Assembly: GCA_945957605.1 (NCBI GenBank) | Contig: CAMFLR010000024.1 | Coordinates: 38,841 to 102,840, forward strand | DNA: 64,000 nt | Reading direction: 5' to 3' | Origin: an uncultured Isosphaeraceae bacterium | GTDB taxonomy: Bacteria; Planctomycetota; Planctomycetia; Isosphaerales; Isosphaeraceae | Part shown: positions 1-7,442 of the stretch, in pieces | Layout: the number at the start of each line of letters is the position of its first letter | Numbering within the stretch: the stretch's first letter is position 1 | Position numbers and translations under genes: made by a program | Notes under the pieces: generated by a model | Told to the model about the DNA's origin: nothing | The model's input: only the letters and a program-made list of their open reading frames with translations | The model's database searches: none

Positions 1-516
1 CCGCCAGCGTGCGTAGTAACGGTCGAGCGAGACCGCCTTCCCACTCGCGCCCGTCACTGCGAGGTAAAGGCAAAGCGTCGACAGGATCTGGTCGAAGCCG
101 TAAACGGTCACCGGTGAGCGGCGAACCGTCGACGCGATGATCGCCCACGCCAGTACGGACGTCACGCGGCTAAACGCCCCGCATGTGAACAAAGCTAATA
201 TCACCAGGCAAACAATCCAAACCGGACGCAGCAATCCATCAGGGATCGCCAGCCAGAACGACCAAGCCGTCGGGTCGACTTCCTTGAGGAATGCGGTCAC
301 GCCTTCGGGCGTTGACCATCCGGTCGAGCCGAAAAATCCTTGTAGGTCGAGCCCATAGACGAACAGGCTCCAGAACGCGAGGATTCCGGTCGCCACGCGC
401 ACCACGCCTAGCGAAGTTGGGTCGGCGGGAGTGAAAACGAACCGGTTCCAGCCGTCGCGGACCGCGTTTGCAAGCCGGGCCACTGCCTGCAATGGGTCGG
501 TCAGGAGACGTCGCAC
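1..516 (-). CDS. HTTM-domain membrane protein (partial, runs off the left edge)
   Basis: Only the first 172 codons are in the window. The translated strand shows a short cytoplasmic start, then hydrophobic helices typical of HTTM (horizontally transferred transmembrane) proteins related to vitamin K-dependent gamma-carboxylase, including the family-like stretch LGVVRVATGILAFWSL (about residues 34-49). A GTG start at 516 is chosen because a GGAGAG ribosome-binding site lies just upstream; it overlaps the end of the preceding gene by 16 nt, so the two are probably cotranscribed and translationally coupled. HTTM proteins are common in planctomycetes, mostly of unknown substrate. Membrane location is clear; enzymatic role is not. 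Confidence 0.75.
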   Translation of the reverse strand, partial: MRRLLTDPLQAVARLANAVRDGWNRFVFTPADPTSLGVVRVATGILAFWSLFVYGLDLQGFFGSTGWSTPEGVTAFLKEVDPTAWSFWLAIPDGLLRPVWIVCLVILALFTCGAFSRVTSVLAWAIIASTVRRSPVTVYGFDQILSTLCLYLAVTGASGKAVSLDRYYARWR

Positions 517-1154
517 GGGAACTCTCCGATTCGTTCGGGAACGGAATAGAACTGATTCGGGTCGTCGAGGTCGGGCGCCTTGCCGGTCGCATCGATCTGG
601 CGGCGGATCTCGTTGGGATCCGGAATTAGATGCATCTCAACCGAAAGTGCCACCGAGACGGCACCAGGATGCGTCTTCCCGAGATGCTTCGCATACGATT
701 GCGCCCAACGGCTGCGCGAAGCATCGCCCGTCCCTGCGCGAGCCGCTTCCACATCATTCAGCAAGTGGTTCGCCAGGGCGAGTTGACGTTGGTAGAGCAT
801 CCGCGGCTGAATGTCGCGATTGGGGATCCGCACTTCTTCGGTCTTGCCGTCCTTATATTTGATCACCGCGCGCAAAACCGGCGTCGGCGGCGGTTCGGGC
901 GCGTAATAGCGGTAGGTATAACCCTGGTCGATCAGGCCGTAATACCACCGAAAGCCATCGCGCCAGCTCATCTCGAGCCGCGACGCCGGCGAGCCGCCCC
1001 ACGCCGCAATCCAGATCAGCGCGGCATGGGAAACAATCGCGATCGTCGCGACGACCCGCAGCCAGGGTGGCCAACCCGTCGATTCCCCAGCGCTCTCGGC
1101 TTTGCGAGTGTCCAGTTGATCCACGCCAGACCTCATTTTTTTAGTAACCGACAC
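501..1154 (-). CDS. Hypothetical membrane-anchored protein, partner of the HTTM protein
   Basis: The 217-residue product has one hydrophobic segment at about residues 31-51 preceded by a polar cytoplasmic N-terminus and followed by a roughly 165-residue hydrophilic domain that should lie outside the membrane. No catalytic motif is recognised. The stop codon falls inside the start region of the HTTM gene, and small proteins of this layout often sit directly beside HTTM genes in planctomycetes, so a joint function is inferred. The first visible ATG (1154) is used. Expression is from the right, where a spacer separates it from the divergent Cys-repeat gene. Confidence 0.7.
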   Translation of the reverse strand: MSVTKKMRSGVDQLDTRKAESAGESTGWPPWLRVVATIAIVSHAALIWIAAWGGSPASRLEMSWRDGFRWYYGLIDQGYTYRYYAPEPPPTPVLRAVIKYKDGKTEEVRIPNRDIQPRMLYQRQLALANHLLNDVEAARAGTGDASRSRWAQSYAKHLGKTHPGAVSVALSVEMHLIPDPNEIRRQIDATGKAPDLDDPNQFYSVPERIGEFPCDVS

Positions 1155-1476
1155 ACTCTTCCCACGTAGGTTGATTCATCCTAAGCCCAGCATTCGCAAG
1201 AGGCCAGCCGAACCGCCTGTTCGGAAAATCAACAAACCTCCAAGACAGTGATTTTCTACCCATTTTATCAATCGGCTTGCATCTGCCGGGACGACGTATT
1301 ACACTTTGGGAGATACAGGCCGAGATTAACGCTAAGCGATTTTAGGCGAATGGCGTCGGTTTTGCTGAGAAATCAGGAGATTTCTCGAACCAAGTGGACC
1401 GATGCGAGTCCTGCGTTGGTCGAGCCGCAGTCGCGGTTTCACTCACCATTGGTTTTGACACCCGGGAGAATTGTCC
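1155..1476. other. Intergenic spacer between divergent genes
   Basis: These 322 bases separate the minus-strand membrane genes from the plus-strand Cys-repeat gene. I see no supported gene here. A plausible rightward promoter is listed separately, leaving an untranslated leader of roughly 165 nt before the Cys-repeat start. Confidence 0.6.
1277..1305 (+). promoter_or_regulatory. Candidate sigma-70-type promoter for the Cys-repeat gene
   Basis: TTGCAT and TACACT are separated by exactly 17 nt. Both hexamers differ modestly from the consensus, and the pair lies about 170 nt before the ATG of the Cys-repeat gene. This is a pattern match only. Confidence 0.35.
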
Positions 1477-2187
1477 ATGCAAGGTACGATCGTGATGTTG
1501 ATGGCGCTGAGCGGCCTCGGCTGCCATCACAAGGGTTGTGCGCCGACCTACGCGCCGGCCTGCTACAGCTCGTGCTATTCCTCGTGCTACAGCCCGAGCT
1601 ACAGCACCCCGCTCTACTCGAACTGCAACCCCTGCGGTAACGTCAGCTACAGCTCGTGCTACTCGAGCTGCTACAGCGGCTACTACGATTCGTGCTACTC
1701 GGCCTGCTACAGCTCGTGCTACTCGAGCTGCTACAGCGGTGGCCACCACCGTCGTGGCGGCGGTCTCTTCAGCTGCTTCAAGAAGAACCGCGGCGGTTGC
1801 TACTCGTCGTGCTACAGCGCTCCGGTCTACGACTGCTACACCGGCTGCAATAGCTGCGGTGGCGAACCGGTTTACGGCACCTACACCCCGGTCTACTCGT
1901 CGGGTCAGTACGCCTCGGCACAGACCTGGGCCGCCCCGCAGGCTGGCTACAGCGCAGCCGTCGCCCCGACGACCAAGATGGTTGCCCCCGCTCCGGCGAT
2001 GACCGGCGCTGCTCCCGCCACCATCGACGCCGTTCCGGCCGCTCCCGTCCCCGCCGCGCCGGTTCCGGCCGACGTCAAGCCGATCAGCCCGCCGGTTGTT
2101 CCGGCCGCGCCCGTCCCGGCCGTTCCCGCTGTGAAGCCGGTTGTTCCGGCCGTCCCCGCGGTTCCCGCTCCCAAGCCGAGCGCCTAA
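1477..2187 (+). CDS. Secreted Cys-Tyr-Ser repeat protein with Pro/Ala/Val tail
   Basis: The 236-residue product begins with a short hydrophobic segment ending at a cysteine (residue 16), which could be a signal peptide or an atypical lipobox. Residues 20-130 are dominated by repeats of the form CYSSCYS interrupted by a short basic stretch; a Pro/Ala/Val low-complexity tail fills the last 80 residues. The ATG at 1477 is preferred over a TTG six bases earlier because GGGAGA is spaced 7-8 nt from the ATG. Similar cysteine-repeat proteins are frequent in planctomycetes and are thought to be cell-surface structural proteins; function here is unknown. The repeat is also visible at DNA level. Confidence 0.75.
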   Translation: MQGTIVMLMALSGLGCHHKGCAPTYAPACYSSCYSSCYSPSYSTPLYSNCNPCGNVSYSSCYSSCYSGYYDSCYSACYSSCYSSCYSGGHHRRGGGLFSCFKKNRGGCYSSCYSAPVYDCYTGCNSCGGEPVYGTYTPVYSSGQYASAQTWAAPQAGYSAAVAPTTKMVAPAPAMTGAAPATIDAVPAAPVPAAPVPADVKPISPPVVPAAPVPAVPAVKPVVPAVPAVPAPKPSA

Positions 2188-2387
2188 GTCTTAGCGAAAT
2201 CGAAGCGTTACGCTCCGCGTAATGGACGGCTCGCCGTCACCACACCCGCGCCATCCTCTTTGACTTGAGAGGGTGGAGCGGGTCGTGTTATTCTTATAAG
2301 CCTCGTTTCGGGTCCTGGCCTCCCTTTCGCCGCCCGGCCCGGGCGCTCCCGAAAACGACTTCGCATTCGCGATGGAATCTCAACGCG

Positions 2388-3254
2388 ATGGCTGAGACTG
2401 AAACTGAGAATCTGGAACATAACGTGACTTTCACCGAAGCCGGCAACGAAGCCCCGCTCGATTACGACGCGATCGTCCGACTTCTGGGTGAAGCCACCTG
2501 CCGTAAGCTCGGCATCTATCCGATCCCGCCCGATCTTGTGCTTTCCGTTGTCATTCCCGTTTACAACGAGCGCAGAACGCTCCACGAAATCGTCCGCCAG
2601 GTACGCGCCGTTCCCATCAACAAACAAATCATCCTCGTCGACGATTGCTCCAAAGACGGCACGACCGACATGCTTAAAGAGTGGGAAACCACTCAGCCCG
2701 ACTTGACGATCCGCTACCACGAAAAAAACCAGGGCAAAGGTGCAGCGCTCCGTACCGGCTTCCAGCACGCGACCGGCCAGATCGTCATCGTCCAAGACGC
2801 CGACCTCGAGTACGACCCCTCAGAATACCTTCGCCTGATCCAGCCGATCATCGAAGGCAAGGCCGACGTCGTGTATGGCTCGCGGTTCATCGGCGAAACC
2901 CACCGCGTTCTCTACTACTGGCATTCACTGGCGAACAAGTTCCTCACGTTGCTTTCAAACGCGTTCACAAATCTTAACCTCACCGATATGGAAGTTTGTT
3001 ACAAGGTTTTCCGTCGCGAGGTGATTCAAGGCGTGAAGCTCAAGAGCAATCGCTTCGGCTTCGAGCCGGAAGTCACTGCCAAGATCGCCCGTTTCAAGAT
3101 GCCAGCCATTGAAGGCCGTCCCGCGCGCCGCTGCCGTGTCTTCGAAATGCCTGTCAGCTACAATGGCCGCGACTACAAGGAAGGCAAGAAGATCGGCTGG
3201 AAAGACGGCGTGCAGGCGCTTTATTGCATCGTGCGGTATGCGTTCGCGGATTGA
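2388..3254 (+). CDS. Family 2 glycosyltransferase (dolichol-phosphate mannosyltransferase-like)
   Basis: The 288-residue protein carries a GT-A fold signature: the nucleotide-binding start VIPVYNER (55-62), VDDCSKDGT (84-92), the metal-binding QDADLEYD (136-143) and YGSRF downstream. This pattern fits polyprenyl-phosphate sugar transferases of the DPM1/DPG synthase type, which load a sugar from a nucleotide donor onto a lipid carrier at the cytoplasmic face. There are no C-terminal membrane spans. The ATG at 2388 is chosen because the preceding reading frame is Arg/Pro-rich and looks noncoding. The gene stands alone between spacers. Confidence 0.9.
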   Translation: MAETETENLEHNVTFTEAGNEAPLDYDAIVRLLGEATCRKLGIYPIPPDLVLSVVIPVYNERRTLHEIVRQVRAVPINKQIILVDDCSKDGTTDMLKEWETTQPDLTIRYHEKNQGKGAALRTGFQHATGQIVIVQDADLEYDPSEYLRLIQPIIEGKADVVYGSRFIGETHRVLYYWHSLANKFLTLLSNAFTNLNLTDMEVCYKVFRREVIQGVKLKSNRFGFEPEVTAKIARFKMPAIEGRPARRCRVFEMPVSYNGRDYKEGKKIGWKDGVQALYCIVRYAFAD

Positions 3255-3288
3255 AACGGCATAAACAATCATTGCTGCGACTCGCCTC

Positions 3289-3921
3289 ATGCGGCAGCCC
3301 GCTCGCCGAAGCCGAAAGATTGGACTGACTCAGGGTGGCCGCGTTCGAGATGGCCGTCCGACTGAGAAGTGGAGTCGCAACTTCACGCGAGATATTTGGG
3401 ACCAACTCTCGGCGATGCCCGTCGCCGGTCATCCAACCGTCCTGCGCGAAAACCCGTCGCAAGATTATTTCCACCCGTGCCGCGGCAGTGACTATCTCGC
3501 GTTACTGGAGCGACTTCCTGCAGATCTCTGCGTGGGTCTGCGCGCCATCGTCCTGCGGCGAACTCCAAAACTCGATGCCGAGCTCGGCGTCGAGGCCAGG
3601 AAGCGATTTCGTTGTGTCATCCTGAATGCATTTCCCAGGTCGCTCCTGATGACGTGGGAAAACGGCGCGGGGCCGGCCACCAAACGTCACTATGGACGCT
3701 GGTGCGCGGGCGAATGGGTCACGAATGGTCCGCTCGTCACCCTGCAATGGAGTATCGAAGAAGTCCGTCGGAACTATGTGTTTCACCTCTTTTTGCACGA
3801 GCTTGGCCATATCAACCAACCGCGGTTTCACTCGGCTCGCCGCCGCGAAGAATTCGCGGAAAACTTCGCACTCGAATGGGCAGAACGCCTCGGCGAACTA
3901 CCACCCGGATTGACGATTTAA
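3289..3921 (+). CDS. Putative zinc-metallopeptidase-like protein, full-length copy
   Basis: The 210-residue product contains HELGH at 170-174, the zinc-binding HExxH motif, followed about 14 residues later by EEFAENFALEW, a plausible third-ligand glutamate region as in gluzincin-type peptidases. Nothing else is recognised, so the substrate is unknown, and there is no signal peptide. The start at 3289 is weakly supported since no clear ribosome-binding site precedes it. From codon 77 (position 3517) to the stop, the gene is part of a 598-bp unit that is repeated directly downstream. It could act as a small intracellular peptidase, but only the motif supports that. Confidence 0.65.
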   Translation: MRQPARRSRKIGLTQGGRVRDGRPTEKWSRNFTRDIWDQLSAMPVAGHPTVLRENPSQDYFHPCRGSDYLALLERLPADLCVGLRAIVLRRTPKLDAELGVEARKRFRCVILNAFPRSLLMTWENGAGPATKRHYGRWCAGEWVTNGPLVTLQWSIEEVRRNYVFHLFLHELGHINQPRFHSARRREEFAENFALEWAERLGELPPGLTI

Positions 3922-4114
3922 CACCCGCTTTTTTGCCGTCACTACCTCCTTGACGATATTCCTTCCGAGGAATATCCTGAACCTCGCCTCGCAATGACTC
4001 GAGGCATTGGGATGATCCGCATGAGCCTCGTCGGCAAGGCGCAGGTTTGTGATCGCAGGGACGCGGAGGATCGACATGAAGACTCCCCGTGCAACGAGGA
4101 TCCCCTGCGATGGA
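3517..4114 (+). repeat. 598-bp tandem duplication, copy 1
   Basis: This unit runs from codon 77 of the metallopeptidase-like gene through its stop, the spacer and the first bases (ATGGA) of the toxin gene. By eye it is identical to 4115-4712. Its right end is joined directly to the start of copy 2. Confidence 0.95.
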
Positions 4115-4519
4115 CCTGCAGATCTCTGCGTGGGTCTGCGCGCCATCGTCCTGCGGCGAACTCCAAAACTCGATGCCGAGCTCGGCGTCGAGGCCAGGAA
4201 GCGATTTCGTTGTGTCATCCTGAATGCATTTCCCAGGTCGCTCCTGATGACGTGGGAAAACGGCGCGGGGCCGGCCACCAAACGTCACTATGGACGCTGG
4301 TGCGCGGGCGAATGGGTCACGAATGGTCCGCTCGTCACCCTGCAATGGAGTATCGAAGAAGTCCGTCGGAACTATGTGTTTCACCTCTTTTTGCACGAGC
4401 TTGGCCATATCAACCAACCGCGGTTTCACTCGGCTCGCCGCCGCGAAGAATTCGCGGAAAACTTCGCACTCGAATGGGCAGAACGCCTCGGCGAACTACC
4501 ACCCGGATTGACGATTTAA
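4076..4519 (+). CDS. Truncated duplicate of the metallopeptidase-like gene with a new N-terminus
   Basis: The duplication joins a short open frame that starts in the toxin gene's upstream region to codons 77-210 of the metallopeptidase-like gene. From the ATG at 4076, which has GGAGGA seven bases upstream, the frame encodes 13 new residues and then the C-terminal 134 residues unchanged, including HELGH. A 147-residue protein could therefore be made. It lacks the first 76 residues of the parent, so activity is uncertain. It may equally be a non-functional leftover; identity to the parent means it is recent. Confidence 0.5.
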   Translation: MKTPRATRIPCDGPADLCVGLRAIVLRRTPKLDAELGVEARKRFRCVILNAFPRSLLMTWENGAGPATKRHYGRWCAGEWVTNGPLVTLQWSIEEVRRNYVFHLFLHELGHINQPRFHSARRREEFAENFALEWAERLGELPPGLTI

Positions 4520-4712
4520 CACCCGCTTTTTTGCCGTCACTACCTCCTTGACGATATTCCTTCCGAGGAATATCCTGAACCTCGCCTCGCAATGACTCGA
4601 GGCATTGGGATGATCCGCATGAGCCTCGTCGGCAAGGCGCAGGTTTGTGATCGCAGGGACGCGGAGGATCGACATGAAGACTCCCCGTGCAACGAGGATC
4701 CCCTGCGATGGA
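4115..4712 (+). repeat. 598-bp tandem duplication, copy 2
   Basis: This is the second unit of the direct repeat, identical by eye to 3517-4114 and offset by 598 bp. Its right end runs without interruption into codon 2 of the intact toxin gene, so this copy carries the toxin's native upstream region. Confidence 0.95.
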
Positions 4713-5064
4713 TTGGCAAATCCGGCTTGTCGACGAGTTCGCGCAATGGCTACTTGAACAGGAATCCGAAGTCCGAGTCGCGATTCTGGCTCATGTCAAA
4801 CTGTTGAAAGAACGTGGTCCGCAATTGAATAGACCGTACGTGGATACGATCAAAAGTTCAAAATACGCAAACATGAAGGAATTGCGACTGAACCACCGCG
4901 GCACGCCGTGGCGAGTCCTTTTCGCGTTCGACCCGCAGCGCCGCGCGGTTCTACTTGTGGGCGGGAACAAGGAAGGCGACAAGCGGTGGTACCTGACAAA
5001 CCCTCGGATCGCCGATGAGAGGTTTCGGCGATACCTGAACCGACTCGAGGAGCCTAGCGCGTGA
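4708..5064 (+). CDS. higB: HigB/RelE-type toxin (phage Gp49-like family)
   Basis: The 118-residue protein has the layout of Gp49-like HigB toxins: WQIRLVDEF at the start, a central KELRLNHRGTPWRVLFAF segment (about 52-69) and a conserved GGNKEGDKRWY region near the C-terminus. Such toxins are usually ribosome-dependent mRNA endonucleases neutralised by a partner antitoxin. ATG 4708 is chosen because it matches the family's N-terminus, and a GAGG site lies about 10 nt upstream. It overlaps the downstream antitoxin gene by 4 nt, in the toxin-first order typical of HigBA. Codon 2 is the right boundary of the tandem duplication. Confidence 0.85.
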   Translation: MDWQIRLVDEFAQWLLEQESEVRVAILAHVKLLKERGPQLNRPYVDTIKSSKYANMKELRLNHRGTPWRVLFAFDPQRRAVLLVGGNKEGDKRWYLTNPRIADERFRRYLNRLEEPSA

Positions 5065-5387
5065 CGGTGAGCTACGACGACTTCCTCCGCGATCTGCCCG
5101 ACGATGAGATCAAGGCGATCGAGGATCGCGGTGCGCAGCTCATTCAGGAAGAGGCCACGCTTCGAGAACTTCGGGAAATCACTGCAAAGTCGCAGGAAGA
5201 GCTCGCGAAGAAGCTGAACGTCAAGCAAGCGGCGATTTCCAAGCTGGAACGCCGTACAGACATCTACATCAGTAGCCTGAGAAATTATATCGAAGCTTTG
5301 GGCGGGAAGCTGACAATCATCGCCGAGCTGCCTGGTCGCGCCCCGATTCAGATTCGGCAATTTCAGGCGGATAAGGACGACGAATAA
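5061..5387 (+). CDS. higA: HigA-type XRE-family antitoxin
   Basis: The 108-residue protein has an acidic N-terminus and an XRE helix-turn-helix at about residues 38-85 (SQEELAKKLNVKQAAISKLE is the recognition region). HigA antitoxins bind both the toxin and the operator upstream of the operon. The GTG start overlaps the toxin stop as GTGA, which indicates translational coupling. The promoter and operator should lie in the stretch duplicated with the neighbouring gene, so a second operator copy may exist about 600 bp upstream. Confidence 0.88.
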   Translation: MTVSYDDFLRDLPDDEIKAIEDRGAQLIQEEATLRELREITAKSQEELAKKLNVKQAAISKLERRTDIYISSLRNYIEALGGKLTIIAELPGRAPIQIRQFQADKDDE

Positions 5388-5528
5388 CTCACGAGCGTCG
5401 CGGTTTTTGTGCAACCATAATAAAACCTACGCATAAGGATTAGTCGGTCTTAAGGATAAGCATCACTTGTTTTTCTATGATGTGAAGATTCGTCGCAGAC
5501 CATTGCTCGGACGTAAAGGGCTTGTGAG

Positions 5529-6038
5529 ATGGCCAAGGAAATATCATACACATATGCATTACCTTATTTGCTGCCGATACCAATGGCAATCATCTCTCCA
5601 ATAATCGAAATCGCTTTAAGAATCGCCGGCAAACCTCGGTGGATTGCATGGCTGCCACTCGGCGTCTATTTCCTGCTCTTAATAATCGGCGCGATTCTCA
5701 CAGAGAGACGTGCCTTGAGACAGATTCGACGCTGGGCGCGTTCTCAGGGTGTATTCCAAGTTGTTAAGGGCCATTACACCTGCCCTTTCCCGACCTGGGA
5801 ATTCACTTTATGGACGTTTTCCTCGATTAACCGCTTTCATGGCGTCGACGAAAACGGCGAACCGGTCAAACTGTTCGGGGCTTACTACGCCCCATTCTTC
5901 GGACTATTTGTCGTCCACACGAAATGCGAAATCGCCGGACCAGAACCTCAGACGGCAACTGATCCGACGAGTCGCGCAAAGCTTCAACTGGAGAACTCGA
6001 CCGATCCAACCAGAGAAGATCTCCCTAACCCTCCCTAA
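5529..6038 (+). CDS. Hypothetical two-span membrane protein
   Basis: The 169-residue protein has two hydrophobic segments at about residues 8-32 and 39-58, then a cytoplasmic or external domain with aromatic residues and a polar Thr/Pro-rich tail. No family is recognised. The gene and the 140 bases before it are visibly richer in A and T than their surroundings and lie beside a toxin-antitoxin module, so acquisition by transfer is possible. Its stop overlaps the stop of the convergent DUF1559 gene by 4 nt. Confidence 0.65.
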   Translation: MAKEISYTYALPYLLPIPMAIISPIIEIALRIAGKPRWIAWLPLGVYFLLLIIGAILTERRALRQIRRWARSQGVFQVVKGHYTCPFPTWEFTLWTFSSINRFHGVDENGEPVKLFGAYYAPFFGLFVVHTKCEIAGPEPQTATDPTSRAKLQLENSTDPTREDLPNPP

Positions 6039-7060
6039 AACGCATCCGCCGAGATAATCTCGCCGCCTGCCCGAGTCGCGATCGCATGCCACGTCTGATA
6101 GGCAACCGAGTTCTTCACGAATCGCACCGACCCATCAAGGAATGAAACGTTAACTCCACCCGAATGATAAGAGCTCGCGCCGATGGGATTGGGCGGGCTT
6201 CCTTCACTTGAATAAATACAAGACTTGCCATTGGGCACGACCGTGTGGAAATAGCCGCCACCTCGCCCTTCATAGTAACGCGGCCATTGCATCCCCCGTT
6301 GCCCATCGCCGAACGTGGTCGAAGCCTGGCAGGCGCTGTTGATCGCGAAGTCCGTCGTATAAGTGCATGACGTGCCGCCCATCTTGAACGTGATATCGGA
6401 GCCAAGCCCCGATGTGGCGCCGCGTCCCTTGATCACCTCGCTGAAAATCGCGGTATTGCTCGTTCCGTCAATGACAGCGGCAAGCGAGACGGGCCCCATA
6501 TTCGCGGTGTTCGTTCCGGTCGGACAGATCGGAATTGAAACGGTCCCAATGTAGTAAGCAGCACCATCGAACATTCCGCCATTAAACCCCGGGCTATTCC
6601 CGAGCGTGTTGGCATAGCTGCTGAAGTTGTACGTCGGGTTAGGGATATTCGCGTCCGAGGGGCAGTTGTATGCACTGATCGTCACGTGCAGTAACGTCGT
6701 ATTCGACCCCATCGGGTCTTCTGAACTTCCGGTGTCGCCAGTGGGCATCCCGAAGCTGAAATTCACCGAGTTGAAGAGCGGTTGTTGCTCGATGAACGGC
6801 AAAATACGCACCTTCAGCGATTGATTCTGAAATGAAACGCCTGCAACGATTCGCATTCCCGTGGGCGGCAGCGCGTTGTTGGCATCGTGATAATTCTGAA
6901 TCGCCAGACCAAGCTGCTTGAGATTGTTAACGCACTGGGCTCGTCGCGCTGCCTCGCGTGCTGCCTGGACCGCGGGGAGAAGAAGGGCGATCAGAACCGC
7001 GATGATGGCAATAACCACCAGGAGCTCAATGAGCGTGAATGCTCGCCGGCGACTGAGCAT
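6035..7060 (-). CDS. DUF1559 prepilin-like protein
   Basis: The 341-residue product starts with a type IV prepilin-like leader, RRRAFTLIELLVVIAIIAVL (residues 4-23), where cleavage after the basic leader and N-methylation of Phe would be expected. Two family hallmarks follow: the AARRAQCVNNLKQLGLA segment (about 36-52) and a C-terminal DGSVRFV block. DUF1559 proteins are highly expanded in planctomycetes and are believed to form pilin- or pseudopilin-like surface structures. The start is the only one that keeps the leader intact. A divergent spacer lies upstream and the next gene converges with it. Confidence 0.93.
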   Translation of the reverse strand: MLSRRRAFTLIELLVVIAIIAVLIALLLPAVQAAREAARRAQCVNNLKQLGLAIQNYHDANNALPPTGMRIVAGVSFQNQSLKVRILPFIEQQPLFNSVNFSFGMPTGDTGSSEDPMGSNTTLLHVTISAYNCPSDANIPNPTYNFSSYANTLGNSPGFNGGMFDGAAYYIGTVSIPICPTGTNTANMGPVSLAAVIDGTSNTAIFSEVIKGRGATSGLGSDITFKMGGTSCTYTTDFAINSACQASTTFGDGQRGMQWPRYYEGRGGGYFHTVVPNGKSCIYSSEGSPPNPIGASSYHSGGVNVSFLDGSVRFVKNSVAYQTWHAIATRAGGEIISADAF

Positions 7061-7442
7061 GCGATCGACCTTTCTTCATGGGTAGGAATGGCGACGAAGA
7101 TCCCGCTCCGGAGCATGCCGGAAGAGATTTCATCACATAAGGATCGGCTGGGATTTCGCGATTATGACGCGGGGCCCAGCGATGTCAAGGATCGCGTTCA
7201 TTACGTTGCATATTTAGAACGAAGAACTAAAGAATACGCTTTGCAATCGGTTCACATTTGGTTTGTTCGCAGCAAGACGTGACGACATCTCGTCGCTGCT
7301 CTCACGTGCTCGATCGATCCTGCTTCGATTCCCAAAATCGTGGTCAGGAATACCAGCGCTTACTATTCAGATCCCACTCTTTTCGCGTAGCCTGCGGCTG
7401 TCCGTCGGAATGAATTGCCAGGCCCATGACGAGGTGAACACG
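7061..7442. other. Intergenic spacer between divergent genes
   Basis: This 382-base stretch separates the DUF1559 gene from the FAD oxidoreductase. The oxidoreductase frame is open back to 7263, but the extra residues look noncoding. No gene or clear regulatory site was found. Confidence 0.5.

Noticed and set aside
1538..2002. Alternative Arg/Thr/Ala-rich frame across the Cys repeats, and the idea that the repeats are a CRISPR array
   Set aside because: The other frame is a by-product of the repeated codons. The repeats are short, contiguous and protein-coding with no spacers.
3517..4712. Possible insertion sequence or transposon flanked by direct repeats
   Set aside because: The two units abut directly with no sequence between, contain no transposase and have no terminal inverted repeats, so a plain tandem duplication is the better reading.
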